Source of the DNA: Burkholderiales bacterium PBB2
Lineage (GTDB): Bacteria > Pseudomonadota > Gammaproteobacteria > Burkholderiales > Burkholderiaceae_C
DNA length: 64,000 nucleotides
Assembly: GCA_002255955.1 (NCBI GenBank)
Contig: NKIM01000010.1
Coordinates: 62,001-126,000 of the forward strand
Direction: 5' to 3'
A model generated the notes under the pieces. The model was not told where the DNA came from. It saw only the letters and a program-made list of their open reading frames with translations, and did not search any database. Positions 43,740-52,032 of the stretch are shown here, piece by piece; position 1 is the stretch's first letter; every line of letters starts with the position of its first letter. A program made the position numbers and the translations under genes.

Positions 43740-46700
43740 GGTGCCACCTCCAGCGCCGCCTGCGGCAGCTCGGCAAAGTTCTCGGGCGCGTACATGGCCT
43801 CGACCCGGGTGCCGGGCAGCTGGAAGCGGCCGGCATTGTTCAGGCGCACGGTGTACTCCAGCACATGCTTGCCGCGCGGCAGGCGCTCGAAGTAGGCGCG
43901 CCAGGCCTCGTGGCTGCGCTCCTCAAAGCTGGGGCGCACGCGTGCATCGTCGGCCGCCTCATTGCTACGACTGAGCTCGGCCACGCGCTCGGCGCCGAGG
44001 ATGGCGCCGCCCGCCGGCAGCGGATCGGCCAGCACCACCCAGGCCATATCGCTGCCCGCCTCCAGCTCCAGGCGCACGCGCAGCACATCGCCACGGCTCC
44101 AGCGCCCGGCCACCTTCTGCTCCACGGCCTGCACCGTGCGTTGCAGGCGGTAGCCCGCGCTAGCGGCCTGCTTGAGCGGCACGGCCGCCAGCGATTGCAC
44201 GGTCAGCCAGGGCTTGCCCGCACCCTTGTGCTCCACGTTCAGGGTGCCGCTGTTCCAGGGCAGCAGGAGCTTGCCGCCTTCGGGCTGGCGCGTCCAATCC
44301 AGGACTTGCAGCGGCGCCGGGCTCAGCGTTGCCTCCGTCTTGCCTGCGGGCTTGACGCCCTCAAAGCGAGCCGCGAACTTGTCCAGCGCCAGCACGCCCC
44401 AGAGATTGGCCGTGGTGCTGCTCCAGGCTCCACGCTGCTGGCGGCCCAGGCTGCCCTGCAGCAGGCGCGGCAGCTCCTCGGCCCAGCCGGCTTCATCCAG
44501 GACGGCCAGCATCAGGCGCGAGGCGTTGGCATCGGCGCTGTCCATCAGCCACCACCAGGCATCGCTCTCTTCGGTGCTGAAACGCAGCACCGTGCCCTGG
44601 TAGCTCAGGCGGCTGCGCAGCAAGGCCTGGGCCTCGGCCAGGCGCTGGGCACGCTGCGGCGCCTGCGCCATGCGCTTGTGAATGTTGAGCCAGTCGATCA
44701 CGGCGGCCGTCGGCCAGGCTCCCAGGGCCTTGGCGTTGACGGTGCTGAGCCCCGCGGGCGTGGCGCGGCCGTAGCGCGACAAGGCCTCTAGCGCCGCCAG
44801 GCGGCGCACATCAGCATCCAGCTCGGCGCTGCGCGGCGACCAGCTGGGGCGGCTGATGCGTCCGTCGATATAGGCCGTCAGGCCTTGCAGCATCTTCTCG
44901 CGCAGGGCCACCGGGATGTCGCGCCCAGCCTCGTGTGCGGCGGCCAGCAGGTAGGCGGTCAGGCGCTCGCTGCCGCGCGGCGCCTCATCGGGGCGCGGCG
45001 GGAAGTAGTGGGCCAGACCATCGCGGTCCAGGTAGGACGGCATGGCCGCCAGCACCGCCTGCCACAGCGCTGCGTCATGCAGACCCAGGGCCTTGGAGGT
45101 TTGCTGCTCCAGGCAGCTGTAGGGGTAGGTTTCAAAGAAGCGCCTCGGCCCGGGCAGATCGCCGGCCAGGCGGCGCTGCAGCACCAGCTGCACGCCACCG
45201 CGCTTGGCGCCGGATTCGGGCCAGGCGCCAGCGGGCGGCGCCACGGGCAGACTCATGCGGCCATCGAGCTGGCTCAGGCTGGCCTGCCAGACCTGCACCG
45301 GCACGGCGGGCAGCACGCGCTGGCTGACGCGCAGCTGGTCGCGCGCCAATGCAGGGCCGGGGCTGGCCGCGCCCTGCTCCGTCGCCGTGGCCTGCCACTG
45401 CAAGGCCTGCGCGCCCTCGGGCACCTTGAGCGTCCAACTCAGCTCACGCGCTTCACCGGCCGCCAGCTTCAAACTCTGGGCCGGCAGCTGCAGCACCGGC
45501 AGAGCAGGAGCGGCCCCATCCGCCGCCTGAGGCTGCGCCTGCAACTCGGCCCGCAGATTCATCGCCCGGCCGCTGCTGTTGCGCAGGGTCAGATTGGCCT
45601 GAAACTCATCGCCCTCGCGCACCAGCGGCGGCAGGCCGGACAGCACTTGCAGATCCTGCGTCACCCGCACCGTGGCCTGGCCCGTGCCGAACTGGTGGCT
45701 GCCGGCATCGGCCACGGCGACCAGGCGGAAGCTGGTCAGTGAATCGTTGAGCGGCACCTCGATCAGCGCTTCGCCGCGCGCATCGAGCTTGACCGTGCTG
45801 CGCCAGAGCAAGAGCGTATCGAAGAGCTCGCGGGTGGGCGCACGGCCCCCGCCGCCGCCGGCCGCCACCGCCTTGCGGCCGTAGTGGCGCCGGCCGATGA
45901 TTTCGCTCTGCGCCGTGGCCGTGTCCACGCCCCAGCTGCGCTGCTGGATCATGGCCGGCAGCAGCTCCCAGCTGCCGTTGCCGCGCAGGGCCAGCAGGCC
46001 TTCGTCCACGGCGGCAAAAGCCAGTTCAGCGCCGGGCACCGGGCGGCCATCCTGGGTGACCTGCACGCGGGTACGCACGGTTTCACGCACGCCGTACTGG
46101 CTCTTCTCCGGGCTGACCTTGACCTGCAGCTGGTGCTCGGCCAGGCCCACCTGCACGGCGGCCACGCCAAGCTTGAAGGACGGCTTGGCCAGGTCCACCA
46201 TGGCCGTGGGCGCCGGGGTGTTGCGCCCCTCGCGCCAGGCGGCCCACCAGTTGAGCGGCTCGCGCCAGCCCCAGCTGAAGAAAGAATACCAAGGCACCTG
46301 CTGGATGCGCCCACGCAGGGCCAGCACACTGACGTAGACATTGGGCGCCCAAGCGCGCTCGATCTTGAGCTCGAAGCTGGGGTCGCGGCCGGTCAGCTTG
46401 ACGACGCGGGTGTCGATCACGCCCTCGCGCTCGATCGCCACCAGGGCCGTGGCCTCACGAAAGGGCATGCGCACCTGGAAACGTGCGGTCTGGCCCGGCT
46501 CATAACGCTTCTTTTCAGCGAGCACATCGATGCGGTCGTCGTTGTCCTGGGCAAACCAGAGTTCACCCTCCTGGCTCATCCAGGCGCTGGCCGCCGCCTG
46601 GCTGGGCCGGCCTTCGCTGTCCTTGGCACTGAGCACCAGCTCCACCTCGCCCGAGACATCGAGCTTGGCCTCGCAGGCCAGAAGGCCCTGGGCATCGCTG

Positions 46701-49700
46701 CTGCCGCTGCAGACCGTGCCCAGGTCCTTGAGTTCGGTGCGGTTGTCGTAGGCATAGAAGCCACCCACCATGCGCTTGCGGCTGCTGATGGTCTGTCGCA
46801 GCTGCGCCTTGACCTCCAGGCGCTGGCCGGCCACCGGCTTGCCGGCCGTGTCCAGAGCCAAGGCGCTGAAGGCCAGGCTGCCGCGGTTGTTGGACCAGCT
46901 GCGCGTGCGCAGGCCCAGCACCAGCTTGGAGGGCCACAGCGCCACGGTCTGGTTGACGCTGCGCACCTCGCCATTCGGGTCGCTGTAGCTGAGCTCGGCC
47001 AGCAGTTCGCTGGGCCGGCTCAGGGCCGGCAGGTTCTTGATGACGGTTTCGGCCGCGCCCTGGCGGTCGGTGACGGCGGGCTGCTTGTCCAGCACCAGGC
47101 GGGTGTCGCGCGCCGGGCCGGCGCCCTCCTCGCCCTCGCCTTCGTCCTGAAAGCGCTCGGCCTCACCGAGGCCGCGCGGCGGCTCGAAGCTGAACTCGTC
47201 GTAGCCTGGGAAGCGCAGGCTGCGCGGGCGCAGCAAGGCGCTGAACTTGAGCGGCGCCTGGGCCATGGGGCCGCCGGACTGGTAATTGAGCTGCGCGCCC
47301 AGGCGCAGCTCCTTGGGCGCCACCTGCACCGCCTTGGGCGCGCTCAAGGTGGCGCTGATCAGGGGCACGCGGAACTCTTCGACATGGAAACTGCCGGCCA
47401 TCCAGCTGCGGGCTTCGCCGTCACCGGCGCCGCGACTTTCGCGCAGCAGCTCGATGCTGTAGCTGCCCAGCTTGGCGCCGGCGGGTATCACCCACTGCGA
47501 GCTGGCACTGCGCGGGCTGGGCCAGCTGATCGGCAGCTCGACTTCGCTGCCGCTGCCCAGATGGGTCAGCTTGAGCTTGGTGGGCAGTTGCTCGGGTGCC
47601 GCCAGCTTCAGACCCTGGCGGGTCTCCAGGCGGAAGAAATGCTTCATCGACACGGTCTCGCCGACGCGCAGCAGGCTGCGGTCCAGCACCGTGTGAGCGC
47701 GCACCTCGGGGCTGCCGGCACCATAAATCGTCGGCAGATTGAAACGCCAGGGCTCGATGCCGCGGTTCCAGTTGCTGAAGACAAAGGCCATATCGGGCGC
47801 GCCGCCGCCTGCATCGGCTTTCTGAGCCGTCACGAAGAAACCGCGCTCGGCCACGCAACGCTTCTCGTCCCAACCCGGGGGCTGAAGCGCCTGCTGCACC
47901 AGAGCGCGGCCCTGGGCATCGGTGCGGCCGCTCCACAGCGGCTTGCCGGCGCAATCGTGCACCACCACCTCGACCCCCTCGACGGGCTGGCCGCGATCCA
48001 GGCGGGTCACCCAGACCAGGCTGTTCTCGCGCGACCATTTGAAATGGACACCCAGATTGGTGACCAGCACGCCGGTGCGCACAAACATGGGCGCGGTCTT
48101 GTCCAGCAAGGCCTGGCCCAGGCGCGGCGAACGCAGTTCCACCACGTGGTAGCCCGGCTCATTCAGAGGCAGGCCGATGACTTCAAAAGGCCGCGACTCG
48201 GCGCCTTGCGGCGGGGTCGGAGGCGGCGGCAGCTTGAGCGTTTGCGCCTGCGGGTCTTTGTCCAGCAAGGCCAGCTCGCGGCTGGCGATGTGGCGCATCT
48301 GCTTGCGCGCCACGGGCTGGCCGCGGCCATCGGTCTCTTGCAGGGTCTCGTACCACTGCCCCTCGGGCAGACCGGCCTCACGCGCGCTGAGCTGGCTTTC
48401 GTGATATCGGCTCACCCGCGCATACCAGGCCAGCACCTCAACGGGGCTGCTCAATCGCTTGACGCGAATTTCGCCGGGCGCCTGCGCAGCGCTACCGCCA
48501 CCCCAATCGCTTTGCACATGGCGCATGGTGATGGGCAGCAGGGCCGGCTCTTTGCCCCCGGGCTCGCGCTCGATCACACCAAACGGTGCGGCTGCGAACT
48601 TGGCCAGCGGCGGCGATGCACCGGTGGCCACTTGCAGGGGAAAGCTGGCCGCATTGGCCAGAGGCCGGCCGGTCATGTCCTTGATGCCGGCCGGCATCTG
48701 CAGGCTGAACGCGGCGTTCTCGGCCAGCGGAAAGGGAAACTCCAGCATCGACAGCTCGGCCGACTCCTCGCCCTTGGGCTTGAGCGGTTTCAGCAGCTGG
48801 CCCGAGGCCGATTTCAGCGTCAGCTGCAGAGCCTGCTCACGCGGCACCGGCGCACTGAAGAGCACCCGCATTGGCCGCACCGGCATGCAGGGCACATTGG
48901 CACGTTCGCGCTCGCAGGAGAACTCCGCTGTGAAGGGGCGCCGCACCTGGTAGGCATGGGTTTCGTCCGCGCGCCGCTTGGCGGCCGCCTGGGGCCCCGC
49001 GTCGCTGTTGGACCAGAGCAGACGCATCTTGGTGGCCTGCGGCAGCGGCCGCTGGCAGTGCAGCAGCCAATGGCTGCCAGGCAACCGTGCCGCCGCCTGG
49101 CTGCGACCGCGCGACTTGAGTACGGCAGCCAGCGCCTCACCCTGCACCGCCTGCACCGGGATGCGCTCGCCCAGGCCCTCCACCTCGCACCAGGCGCGCT
49201 GGCGCAGCTGGGTTTCGCTGATGGCGCCGTTGAAACGGAGCAGGAAATGCTGGTCTTCCTCAATTTCGCTGCCCGGCCAGGGTTGCACCTGCTGCAAACG
49301 AACCGGGCCGGTTCGAAAGCTGAAACTCTGCGGTCCGCTGAGCGCGCCACCCACGGCTTTGAAGCTGTCCAGCACGCGCACCTCACAGCTTTGTTCCGGC
49401 CCCACGCCCGAGCCTGGGCTGCCGGCACGCCAGACCCACTCGCGCGCGTTGTTCCATCGACCCTCGTCCAGCTTCAGGCTTTTGCCGCCGCAACTCAGGC
49501 TCACCGGCGCAGGCAGGCGCGGATCGCCTGCGGGCACCACAGGCTCGGAAAAGCTGACACGCAGCTGATGAAACTCAGCCACCTCAGCGTTGGGAGACAC
49601 GCTCAAGGTGGCCGCGGACAGCGCCGGCAAGCTCAGGCTCAGCAGAAGCAAACCGGACAGCGATGGAGCCGCCCATGGCGACCGGCTCGCCCTCGGATCA

Positions 49701-49747
49701 CGAGCCAGCCCCGAGTAGCGGCTGAACCTGTTCTTCTGTTGTCCCAT
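43736..49747 (-). CDS. Bacterial alpha-2-macroglobulin (YfhM type) with thioester
   Basis: Very large periplasmic protease-trap protein, 2003 residues. A positively charged 25-residue leader and a hydrophobic segment (near residues 30-45, ending L-S-A-A) form an export signal; there is no lipobox cysteine, unlike E. coli YfhM. Many macroglobulin-like beta domains follow, then the thioester motif C-L-E-Q at residues 1545-1548 in the context P-Y-S-C-L-E-Q-Q, then the helical thioester domain and C-terminal domain. A thioester-bearing alpha-2-macroglobulin covalently captures proteases entering through a damaged outer membrane while PBP1C repairs the wall; this pairing is established for the family. 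It is first gene of the pair with pbpC. Confidence 0.93.
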   Translation of the reverse strand: MGQQKNRFSRYSGLARDPRASRSPWAAPSLSGLLLLSLSLPALSAATLSVSPNAEVAEFHQLRVSFSEPVVPAGDPRLPAPVSLSCGGKSLKLDEGRWNNAREWVWRAGSPGSGVGPEQSCEVRVLDSFKAVGGALSGPQSFSFRTGPVRLQQVQPWPGSEIEEDQHFLLRFNGAISETQLRQRAWCEVEGLGERIPVQAVQGEALAAVLKSRGRSQAAARLPGSHWLLHCQRPLPQATKMRLLWSNSDAGPQAAAKRRADETHAYQVRRPFTAEFSCERERANVPCMPVRPMRVLFSAPVPREQALQLTLKSASGQLLKPLKPKGEESAELSMLEFPFPLAENAAFSLQMPAGIKDMTGRPLANAASFPLQVATGASPPLAKFAAAPFGVIEREPGGKEPALLPITMRHVQSDWGGGSAAQAPGEIRVKRLSSPVEVLAWYARVSRYHESQLSAREAGLPEGQWYETLQETDGRGQPVARKQMRHIASRELALLDKDPQAQTLKLPPPPTPPQGAESRPFEVIGLPLNEPGYHVVELRSPRLGQALLDKTAPMFVRTGVLVTNLGVHFKWSRENSLVWVTRLDRGQPVEGVEVVVHDCAGKPLWSGRTDAQGRALVQQALQPPGWDEKRCVAERGFFVTAQKADAGGGAPDMAFVFSNWNRGIEPWRFNLPTIYGAGSPEVRAHTVLDRSLLRVGETVSMKHFFRLETRQGLKLAAPEQLPTKLKLTHLGSGSEVELPISWPSPRSASSQWVIPAGAKLGSYSIELLRESRGAGDGEARSWMAGSFHVEEFRVPLISATLSAPKAVQVAPKELRLGAQLNYQSGGPMAQAPLKFSALLRPRSLRFPGYDEFSFEPPRGLGEAERFQDEGEGEEGAGPARDTRLVLDKQPAVTDRQGAAETVIKNLPALSRPSELLAELSYSDPNGEVRSVNQTVALWPSKLVLGLRTRSWSNNRGSLAFSALALDTAGKPVAGQRLEVKAQLRQTISSRKRMVGGFYAYDNRTELKDLGTVCSGSSDAQGLLACEAKLDVSGEVELVLSAKDSEGRPSQAAASAWMSQEGELWFAQDNDDRIDVLAEKKRYEPGQTARFQVRMPFREATALVAIEREGVIDTRVVKLTGRDPSFELKIERAWAPNVYVSVLALRGRIQQVPWYSFFSWGWREPLNWWAAWREGRNTPAPTAMVDLAKPSFKLGVAAVQVGLAEHQLQVKVSPEKSQYGVRETVRTRVQVTQDGRPVPGAELAFAAVDEGLLALRGNGSWELLPAMIQQRSWGVDTATAQSEIIGRRHYGRKAVAAGGGGGRAPTRELFDTLLLWRSTVKLDARGEALIEVPLNDSLTSFRLVAVADAGSHQFGTGQATVRVTQDLQVLSGLPPLVREGDEFQANLTLRNSSGRAMNLRAELQAQPQAADGAAPALPVLQLPAQSLKLAAGEARELSWTLKVPEGAQALQWQATATEQGAASPGPALARDQLRVSQRVLPAVPVQVWQASLSQLDGRMSLPVAPPAGAWPESGAKRGGVQLVLQRRLAGDLPGPRRFFETYPYSCLEQQTSKALGLHDAALWQAVLAAMPSYLDRDGLAHYFPPRPDEAPRGSERLTAYLLAAAHEAGRDIPVALREKMLQGLTAYIDGRISRPSWSPRSAELDADVRRLAALEALSRYGRATPAGLSTVNAKALGAWPTAAVIDWLNIHKRMAQAPQRAQRLAEAQALLRSRLSYQGTVLRFSTEESDAWWWLMDSADANASRLMLAVLDEAGWAEELPRLLQGSLGRQQRGAWSSTTANLWGVLALDKFAARFEGVKPAGKTEATLSPAPLQVLDWTRQPEGGKLLLPWNSGTLNVEHKGAGKPWLTVQSLAAVPLKQAASAGYRLQRTVQAVEQKVAGRWSRGDVLRVRLELEAGSDMAWVVLADPLPAGGAILGAERVAELSRSNEAADDARVRPSFEERSHEAWRAYFERLPRGKHVLEYTVRLNNAGRFQLPGTRVEAMYAPENFAELPQAALEVAP

Positions 49748-50047
49748 GCACCCTCCCAGGCGATCTGCGTCAAAGCGAGGGGCAGTCTAGCCGCTCTACT
49801 CCGGGCCTCCGGGCCCACGGCGGTCAACAAGATTGGGATTGAGCAACAGCTCGTGACAAGCCCCTGGCGGTGCCAGCACAAGAACCAGCAGTCGAGCTCG
49901 AGAGGATGCGGGGACGGGGATGGGGATGGGGATGGGGGTGGAAATAACTGCGCAAGAACCGCAAGCCCTCAGCACTCAGACCGATGGCAGAGTCCAAGCG
50001 CCAGTAGGAGCTGTAGCCGCGCTGAACACGAAGCCCGAGCCCAATGG
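49748..50047. other. Noncoding region upstream of the alpha-2-macroglobulin gene
   Basis: About 300 bases with no convincing gene in any frame. It should contain the promoter of the alpha-2-macroglobulin-pbpC operon (reading leftwards). The only structured feature I see is the run of G tracts at 49910-49938, described separately. Confidence 0.4.
49910..49938 (+). repeat. Tandem GGGGAT repeat, potential G-quadruplex
   Basis: Five runs of four or five G (49910-49913, 49916-49919, 49922-49925, 49928-49931, 49934-49938) separated by exactly two bases, mostly AT. This meets the usual sequence criterion for an intramolecular G-quadruplex with very short loops on the plus strand. It is 163 bases from the alpha-2-macroglobulin start and 160 bases from the tRNA fragment. 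Confidence 0.75.
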
Positions 50048-50078
50048 AAAAAGGGTCAGATGTTTTCACATCTGACCC
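50048..50078 (-). terminator. Rho-independent terminator of the original tRNA-Pro gene
   Basis: On the minus strand GGGTCAGATG pairs perfectly with CATCTGACCC around a 6-base loop and is followed by TTTTT. It lies 16 bases beyond the CCA end of the tRNA-Pro fragment, where a tRNA terminator belongs, so the native downstream sequence of the tRNA gene is preserved here. Confidence 0.9.
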
Positions 50079-50094
50079 GTCATCACTTTTTAAA

Positions 50095-50139
50095 TGGTCG
50101 GAACGGTGGGATTCGAACTCACTACCCCTTGCACCCCAT
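50095..50139 (-). other. tRNA-Pro(GGG) 3' fragment, attachment site (left end of the element)
   Basis: Read on the minus strand, these 45 bases are the anticodon-loop 3' half, variable loop, T-arm and acceptor 3' strand with encoded CCA of a proline tRNA with anticodon GGG; it starts GATGGGGTGCAAG and ends CGTTCCGACCA. The D-arm and 5' half are absent: homology stops sharply at 50139. The T-stem has one A-C mismatch (GTGAG against CCCAC), compatible with decay of a non-functional copy. An integrase follows 166 bases away. This is the displaced 3' end left by integration into a tRNA gene. Confidence 0.8.
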
Positions 50140-50270
50140 CCTATTAAACGCGGAATTTACGGGTTTTCCCTGGACGCTGACAAACGACGAATTCTCTTGA
50201 AAATCAATTAGTTATAACCGAAAGTTAATCTAACGACGTTCAGCGCGATTCGCCAAAATCCGCGTTCCGG

Positions 50271-50291
50271 TTTACCCATGGGTTTACCCAT
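50271..50291. repeat. Direct repeat TTTACCCAT just upstream of the integrase start
   Basis: TTTACCCAT occurs at 50271-50279 and again at 50283-50291, one helical turn (12 bases) apart, with the palindrome ACCCATGGGT across the junction. The second copy ends two bases before the GGAGG ribosome-binding site of the integrase, a position suited to autorepression or to binding by an excisionase. Function is inferred from position only. Confidence 0.4.
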
Positions 50292-50305
50292 TGGAGGCTA
50301 TCGAA

Positions 50306-51739
50306 ATGACTCGCTACCCCCGCCAAGGCAAAGGTCGCCGCTGGACGGCAAAAGAACTCCAGGCTGTTCCCGCCGCATGGAAAGGTGACACGTTAAGCGA
50401 CGGAGATGGTCTGAGCGGCGAAGTAAGAACGTCCTTGGACGGGGACGTGTCCGTCGCATTCCGCTATGCCTTCAAGTGGGAGGGCAAGGTGAGTTGGCAC
50501 TATTGCGGCACCTGGCCGATGAACAAGTTAGAGGCCATACGAACGGAGCGCGATCACGCCCGGTATCTGGTTAAATCCGGCGTTAGACCCACAGATGCCA
50601 AGCGAGCGTCAAAGATTGAAGCCCAAGCGCAGGTCGAAGCAGTGCTAGCGGAAGTGGCGCGCAAAGACGCAGAAGACCAACCTGTGCGTGTGATGTATGA
50701 GTCATGGCTACGCGATGGCGTTGCGCGCGCCGACGGTAACGCGGAGATACGCCGCAGCTTCGAGAAAGATGTCCTGCCCAGCATTGGCACCAAGCCGGTT
50801 CGCGAGGTCACTGAGCACGACCTGCGCGCCCTGCTTCGTCAAATGGTGAAACGTGGCGTGCATCGCCAGACCGTTCGCACCTACAACGACATCGGCCAGA
50901 TGTTCGCCTGGGCCGAGAAACGTAAACCGTGGCGCGGCCTGAGGGCCGACGGCAACCCCGCTGAGCTGTTGGAGATCGAGAAAATTCTCCCTTCCGACTC
51001 TGCCGCCGACAAACCGCGCGAGCGGGTTCTATCCGCAGAGGAACTGAGGGAGTTGCGTGACATCCTTGAAGGCATGGAGACCGTCTATGCAGCCTTGCCG
51101 GCCGGGCAGAAATACGGCACCGCCCGACCGCTCAAGAAAGAAAGCCAGCTCGCACTTTGGATCTGCCTCAGCACAGCATGCCGCATTGGCGAACTGCTGA
51201 TGGCCCGCTGGGAGCATGTCAACTTAGATAGCTGCGAATGGTTCGTGCCCGCAGACAACACCAAGACCAGCGTCGACTGGCGCGTCTACCTCTCCGACTT
51301 CGCATGCCGACAGTTCAAGACCCTGAAAGCACTGACGGGCGACACGCCGTACTGCTTCCCTGCTCGCACAGCCAAAGCAGAAGCAACGGCTCAGCATGTC
51401 TGCGTCAAGAGCGTCTCCAAGCAGATTGGAGACAGACAAACTCAGTTCAAGAACCGCAGTGGCCCATTGAAGAACAGGCGGAATGACAACAGCCTAGTGC
51501 TCGCCCAGGGAACAAAAGGCGAATGGACGCCACATGATCTGCGCCGGACAGCCGCAACCATGATGCAGGCCCTAGGCGTTCTTCCCGACATCATTGATCG
51601 TTGCCAGAACCACGTGCTAGCCGGCAGCCGGATTCGCCGGCACTACATGCACCACGACTACGCAGAAGAGAAACGAGCAGCTTGGGCAAGACTCGGAGAC
51701 CAAATTGAAACCGTCATCAACAATCGGCCAGCCGCCTGA
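50306..51739 (+). CDS. int: Tyrosine-type site-specific recombinase (integrase)
   Basis: Integrase of 477 residues of the P4/phage family that catalyses integration and excision at the tRNA-Pro site. The N-terminus is the arm-binding DUF4102-like domain, then the core-binding SAM-like domain (about residues 125-205), then the catalytic domain. The catalytic arginine is in T-A-C-R-I-G-E-L (near 293), H-D-L-R-R supplies His410 and Arg413, a third residue is in Q-N-H-V, and the nucleophile is Tyr447 (R-R-H-Y) or Tyr452 (H-H-D-Y). I chose the ATG at 50306 because GGAGG lies 8 bases upstream; a TTG five codons earlier overlaps that site. Confidence 0.92.
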   Translation: MTRYPRQGKGRRWTAKELQAVPAAWKGDTLSDGDGLSGEVRTSLDGDVSVAFRYAFKWEGKVSWHYCGTWPMNKLEAIRTERDHARYLVKSGVRPTDAKRASKIEAQAQVEAVLAEVARKDAEDQPVRVMYESWLRDGVARADGNAEIRRSFEKDVLPSIGTKPVREVTEHDLRALLRQMVKRGVHRQTVRTYNDIGQMFAWAEKRKPWRGLRADGNPAELLEIEKILPSDSAADKPRERVLSAEELRELRDILEGMETVYAALPAGQKYGTARPLKKESQLALWICLSTACRIGELLMARWEHVNLDSCEWFVPADNTKTSVDWRVYLSDFACRQFKTLKALTGDTPYCFPARTAKAEATAQHVCVKSVSKQIGDRQTQFKNRSGPLKNRRNDNSLVLAQGTKGEWTPHDLRRTAATMMQALGVLPDIIDRCQNHVLAGSRIRRHYMHHDYAEEKRAAWARLGDQIETVINNRPAA

Positions 51740-52032
51740 AGTTGAGTTAGCACTGAACCCCAAGATTGGGTAGATTAGGTAGAGGACACAGCAACGCCCC
51801 ATTCACCGCCCAACTTCTTGTCTGAGGTACGCATAGCCGTCAATCCTTAGCCGCTTGTATACCTACCGAACTTGGCCCTTATTCAAGTGCGCATTCCGCA
51901 CCGATTTGAGGGGCGCCAGCCACAGTAACTGCACGTTTACTCGTCTTAGCGCCCCGCGTTTACCCTGAATTCTCGCTTTGATCACCGAGCCGTACGTATC
52001 TCTGTGGAAAATCGAGTTTCTTAGGGGGTAAG
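51740..52032. other. 293-base gap between the integrase and the defence operon
   Basis: Noncoding and relatively AT-rich, and presumably holding the promoter of the operon that follows. A 7-base inverted repeat GGGGCGC / GCGCCCC (51910-51916 and 51949-51955) flanks 32 bases and could be a regulator site. The ribosome-binding site AGGGGG at 52023-52028 precedes the GTG start. No transcription start can be defined by eye. Confidence 0.4.

Noticed and set aside
50095-50139. Functional tRNA gene
   Set aside because: Only the anticodon-loop 3' half onward is present, there is no D-arm or 5' acceptor strand, and the T-stem has a mismatch.
45884-50200. 1438-codon open frame on the plus strand opposite the alpha-2-macroglobulin gene
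   Set aside because: It is the antisense of a GC-rich coding region, rich in A/G/R/L/Q/H without domains, and runs through the terminator and tRNA fragment. The minus-strand frame has a signal sequence and the thioester motif.
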